Positions 5,398 through 6,552 of a stretch of DNA of 6,552 bases are shown piece by piece. The notes under the pieces were generated by a model, which was not told the DNA's origin, searched no databases, and saw nothing but the letters and a program-made list of their open reading frames with translations. Positions within the stretch are counted from its first letter, which is position 1. Each line of letters opens with the position of its first letter. Origin of the DNA: Synechococcales cyanobacterium PMM_0036 (GTDB lineage Bacteria; Cyanobacteriota; Cyanobacteriia; Elainellales; Elainellaceae); NCBI GenBank assembly GCA_949127645.1, contig CASBQM010000396.1:1-6552 (forward strand), read 5' to 3'. Position numbers and translations under genes: made by a program.

Positions 5398-6294
5398 ATG
5401 ACTTTAAAGTACGCTTATTTCCCAGGTTGCGTCGCCCAAGGAGCCTGCCGGGAGCTGTATATGTCTACGCGATCGCTTACTCAGGCTCTAGGAATTGAGC
5501 TAGTTGAGCTAAAAAAAGCCTCCTGCTGCGGCTCCGGGACGTTCAAAGAAGATTCTCAGCTCCTTGAAGATACGGTCAACGCTCGAAATATTGCCTTGGC
5601 AGAGTCGCTAAATCTGCCTCTACTCACCCATTGCAGCACTTGCCAGGGCGTGATTGGTCATGTGGATGAGCGGCTCAAAGCTGCCCAGCAAGACGATCCG
5701 GCTTATTTGGCTCAGGTCAATGGCTTGCTGAAGCAGGAAGGTTGCTCTCCCTATCAGGGCAGCACTGAGGTTAAGCATTTGCTGTGGGCACTCGTGGCTG
5801 ATTTTGGTATCGAAGCCCTTCAAGAAAAGGTGACGCGCAAGCTAGCGGGTCTGAAATGCGCCGCCTTTTATGGCTGCTATCTGCTGCGCGCCCAAGATCA
5901 CCTGCCCTACGATGATCCCTATAATCCGCAGTCTATGGAGCGCGTCTTTGAGGCGATCGGCGCAACGCCCGTCTATTACCGAGGGCGTACCCAGTGCTGT
6001 GGCTGGCCGCTGTCGAGCTATGCCACAACGGAGTCCTTCAAGATGGCGGGCGGACATATTCAGGAGGCGATCGCTGCCGGAGCGGACTGCATTGTTACCC
6101 CTTGTCCCCTCTGTCATCTCAATCTAGATTCCCGTCAGCCAGAGGTGGAGAAGGTTGTGGGGCAAGCGCTAGGTTTACCCGTGCTGCATCTGCCGCAGTT
6201 GGTGGCACTGGCGCTAGGGGTGTCTCCTAAGGAGCTAGGACTCGATCGACACGTCGTTTCCACGCGATCGGTCTTGGATAAGTTGGGCGTTTGA
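5398..6294 (+). CDS. HdrB-like protein with two CCG domains (heterodisulfide reductase subunit B family)
   Basis: The protein belongs to the family of CoB-CoM heterodisulfide reductase subunit B. In methanogens HdrB binds the noncubane iron-sulfur clusters that cleave the disulfide. Cyanobacteria have no CoM/CoB, so the substrate here differs; similar two-CCG proteins serve as the membrane-associating subunit of non-classical succinate dehydrogenases. In this 298-aa reading both cysteine sets are complete: C11, C43-C44 (SCCGSG), C79 and C82 (HCSTC); then C160, C200-C201 (QCCGWP), C236 and C239 (PCPLC). No transmembrane segment is seen. I chose ATG 5398 because MTLKYAYFPGCVAQGACREL is the family N-terminus. 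An in-frame ATG at 5326 would add 24 polar residues (MTRQTFEEQRPHDRRERTTQ...) unlike the family; AAGGGAG (5318-5324) lies only 1 nt before it, too close for a normal ribosome binding site. No hdrA, hdrC, sdhA or sdhB is in the window. Confidence 0.9.
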   Translation: MTLKYAYFPGCVAQGACRELYMSTRSLTQALGIELVELKKASCCGSGTFKEDSQLLEDTVNARNIALAESLNLPLLTHCSTCQGVIGHVDERLKAAQQDDPAYLAQVNGLLKQEGCSPYQGSTEVKHLLWALVADFGIEALQEKVTRKLAGLKCAAFYGCYLLRAQDHLPYDDPYNPQSMERVFEAIGATPVYYRGRTQCCGWPLSSYATTESFKMAGGHIQEAIAAGADCIVTPCPLCHLNLDSRQPEVEKVVGQALGLPVLHLPQLVALALGVSPKELGLDRHVVSTRSVLDKLGV

Positions 6295-6351
6295 GTTTCC
6301 GCTAGGGATGGAGGAAGTTAAAAGTTCCTACGCTATATCTGCCGTTTACAC

Positions 6352-6380
6352 CTGCCAGAAATGTTCTAAAGATCTATGAT
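6352..6380 (+). promoter_or_regulatory. Candidate sigma-70 type promoter for the last gene
   Basis: CTGCCA (6352-6357, four of six matches to TTGACA) and TATGAT (6375-6380, five of six to TATAAT) are separated by 17 bp, the ideal spacing. Transcription would start near 6387, about 30 nt before the GTG start. This suggests the last gene has its own promoter rather than depending on read-through from the HdrB-like gene. Confidence 0.45.
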
Positions 6381-6402
6381 TAAAGTCACTTATTCTTTTT
6401 AT

Positions 6403-6406
6403 GGAG
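6403..6406 (+). promoter_or_regulatory. Ribosome binding site GGAG deciding a GTG start
   Basis: GGAG ends 9 nt before GTG 6416 and so favours it over the second in-frame GTG at 6431. An in-frame TAA at 6407-6409 excludes any start further upstream. Confidence 0.6.
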
Positions 6407-6415
6407 TAATGGGCT

Positions 6416-6552
6416 GTGGGCGATCGGCAGGTGGAATTGGCGCGTGTAGGAGATGAAGAGGCGATCGCTCAGCTCATTCAAAGAGCGCTGCTGAATCAGG
6501 CGATTCAGGTAAAAGCGCTGCTGCAAAATGGCGATTTGCAAGTGGTTTTGCA
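6416..6552 (+). CDS. N-terminal fragment of a cyanobacterial hypothetical protein (3' end outside window)
   Basis: The first 45 codons of a gene run off the right edge. From the GTG start the peptide is MGDRQVELARVGDEEAIAQL followed by IQRALLNQAIQVKALLQNGD and LQVVL. The arrangement ARxGDEEAIAxLIxRALxxxxIxVKAxLxxGxLQVxL fits a small domain I recall at the start of several cyanobacterial proteins of unknown function (typical form AKQGNPxAIAxLxNRSLQPKGITAKVxxxxxxLxVxLE): an amphipathic helix, then two strands. Nothing more about its role can be said, since the rest is missing. A Shine-Dalgarno GGAG and a promoter-like pair lie upstream, and a HIP1 octamer falls inside the coding sequence (6461-6468). 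An alternative start is GTG 6431. Confidence 0.65.
   Translation, partial: MGDRQVELARVGDEEAIAQLIQRALLNQAIQVKALLQNGDLQVVL

Larger units (their letters stand above)
198..6468. repeat. Dispersed HIP1 octamers GCGATCGC (13 sites)
   Basis: Exact GCGATCGC sites begin at 198, 260, 638, 897, 2926, 3004, 3310, 3609, 3894, 4233, 5469, 6067 and 6461. This is far above chance and is the classic signature of most cyanobacterial genomes. Most sites are in coding sequence, where they read for example as AIA or RDR/DRL. They are nearly absent from dnaK (one site, 897), which may reflect strong constraint on that gene. Confidence 0.95.

Noticed and set aside
5842..6230. Other-frame open frames within the HdrB-like gene
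   Set aside because: They overlap the intact two-CCG-domain frame and have no family signature.

Overview
The window looks like ordinary chromosomal DNA from a cyanobacterium. The octamer GCGATCGC (HIP1) occurs 13 times in 6.55 kb, about once per 500 bp. The DnaK matches the cyanobacterial DnaK2 type, and several other proteins (DUF3084-like C-terminus, stand-alone HdrB-like protein, a 98-residue unknown) look typically cyanobacterial. The short intergenic tandem repeats and the TTAG-rich spacer would suit a filamentous lineage such as Leptolyngbya or Oscillatoria relatives, but the genus cannot be read from this sequence.

Layout, left to right. (1) Bases 2-349, + strand: the last 115 codons of a gene cut by the left edge, probably a DUF3084 protein. 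(2) Bases 350-760: a 411-bp spacer without a convincing gene. It holds a possible hairpin over the previous stop, four heptamer repeats (ATCYAAA), a direct 10-bp repeat and the dnaK ribosome binding site. (3) Bases 761-2653, +: complete dnaK (630 aa). (4) Bases 2654-2794: a perfect 21-bp-arm inverted repeat that could end dnaK transcription. (5) Bases 2795-3748, +: a peptidase family S66 LD-carboxypeptidase with a TTG start. (6) Bases 3771-4850, -: leuB, convergent with the carboxypeptidase and only 22 bp from it. (7) Bases 4960-5256, -: a 98-residue conserved-looking protein of unknown function upstream of leuB, on the same strand. (8) Bases 5398-6294, +: an HdrB-like protein with two complete CCG cysteine domains, divergent from the unknown gene. 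(9) Bases 6416-6552, +: the first 45 codons of a gene cut by the right edge, with a GTG start, a good Shine-Dalgarno sequence and a plausible promoter.

The genes do not form an obvious single pathway: protein folding (DnaK), cell-wall recycling (LD-carboxypeptidase), leucine synthesis (LeuB) and a redox protein (HdrB-like). I see no phage, transposase, CRISPR, toxin or defence genes, and no clear undescribed system. The most unusual structure is a cluster of three short tandem duplications with units of 15, 17 and 16 bp between 3122 and 4974. One is in frame inside the carboxypeptidase and two lie across stop codons. The best functional leads are the stand-alone HdrB-like protein and its divergent 98-residue neighbour.
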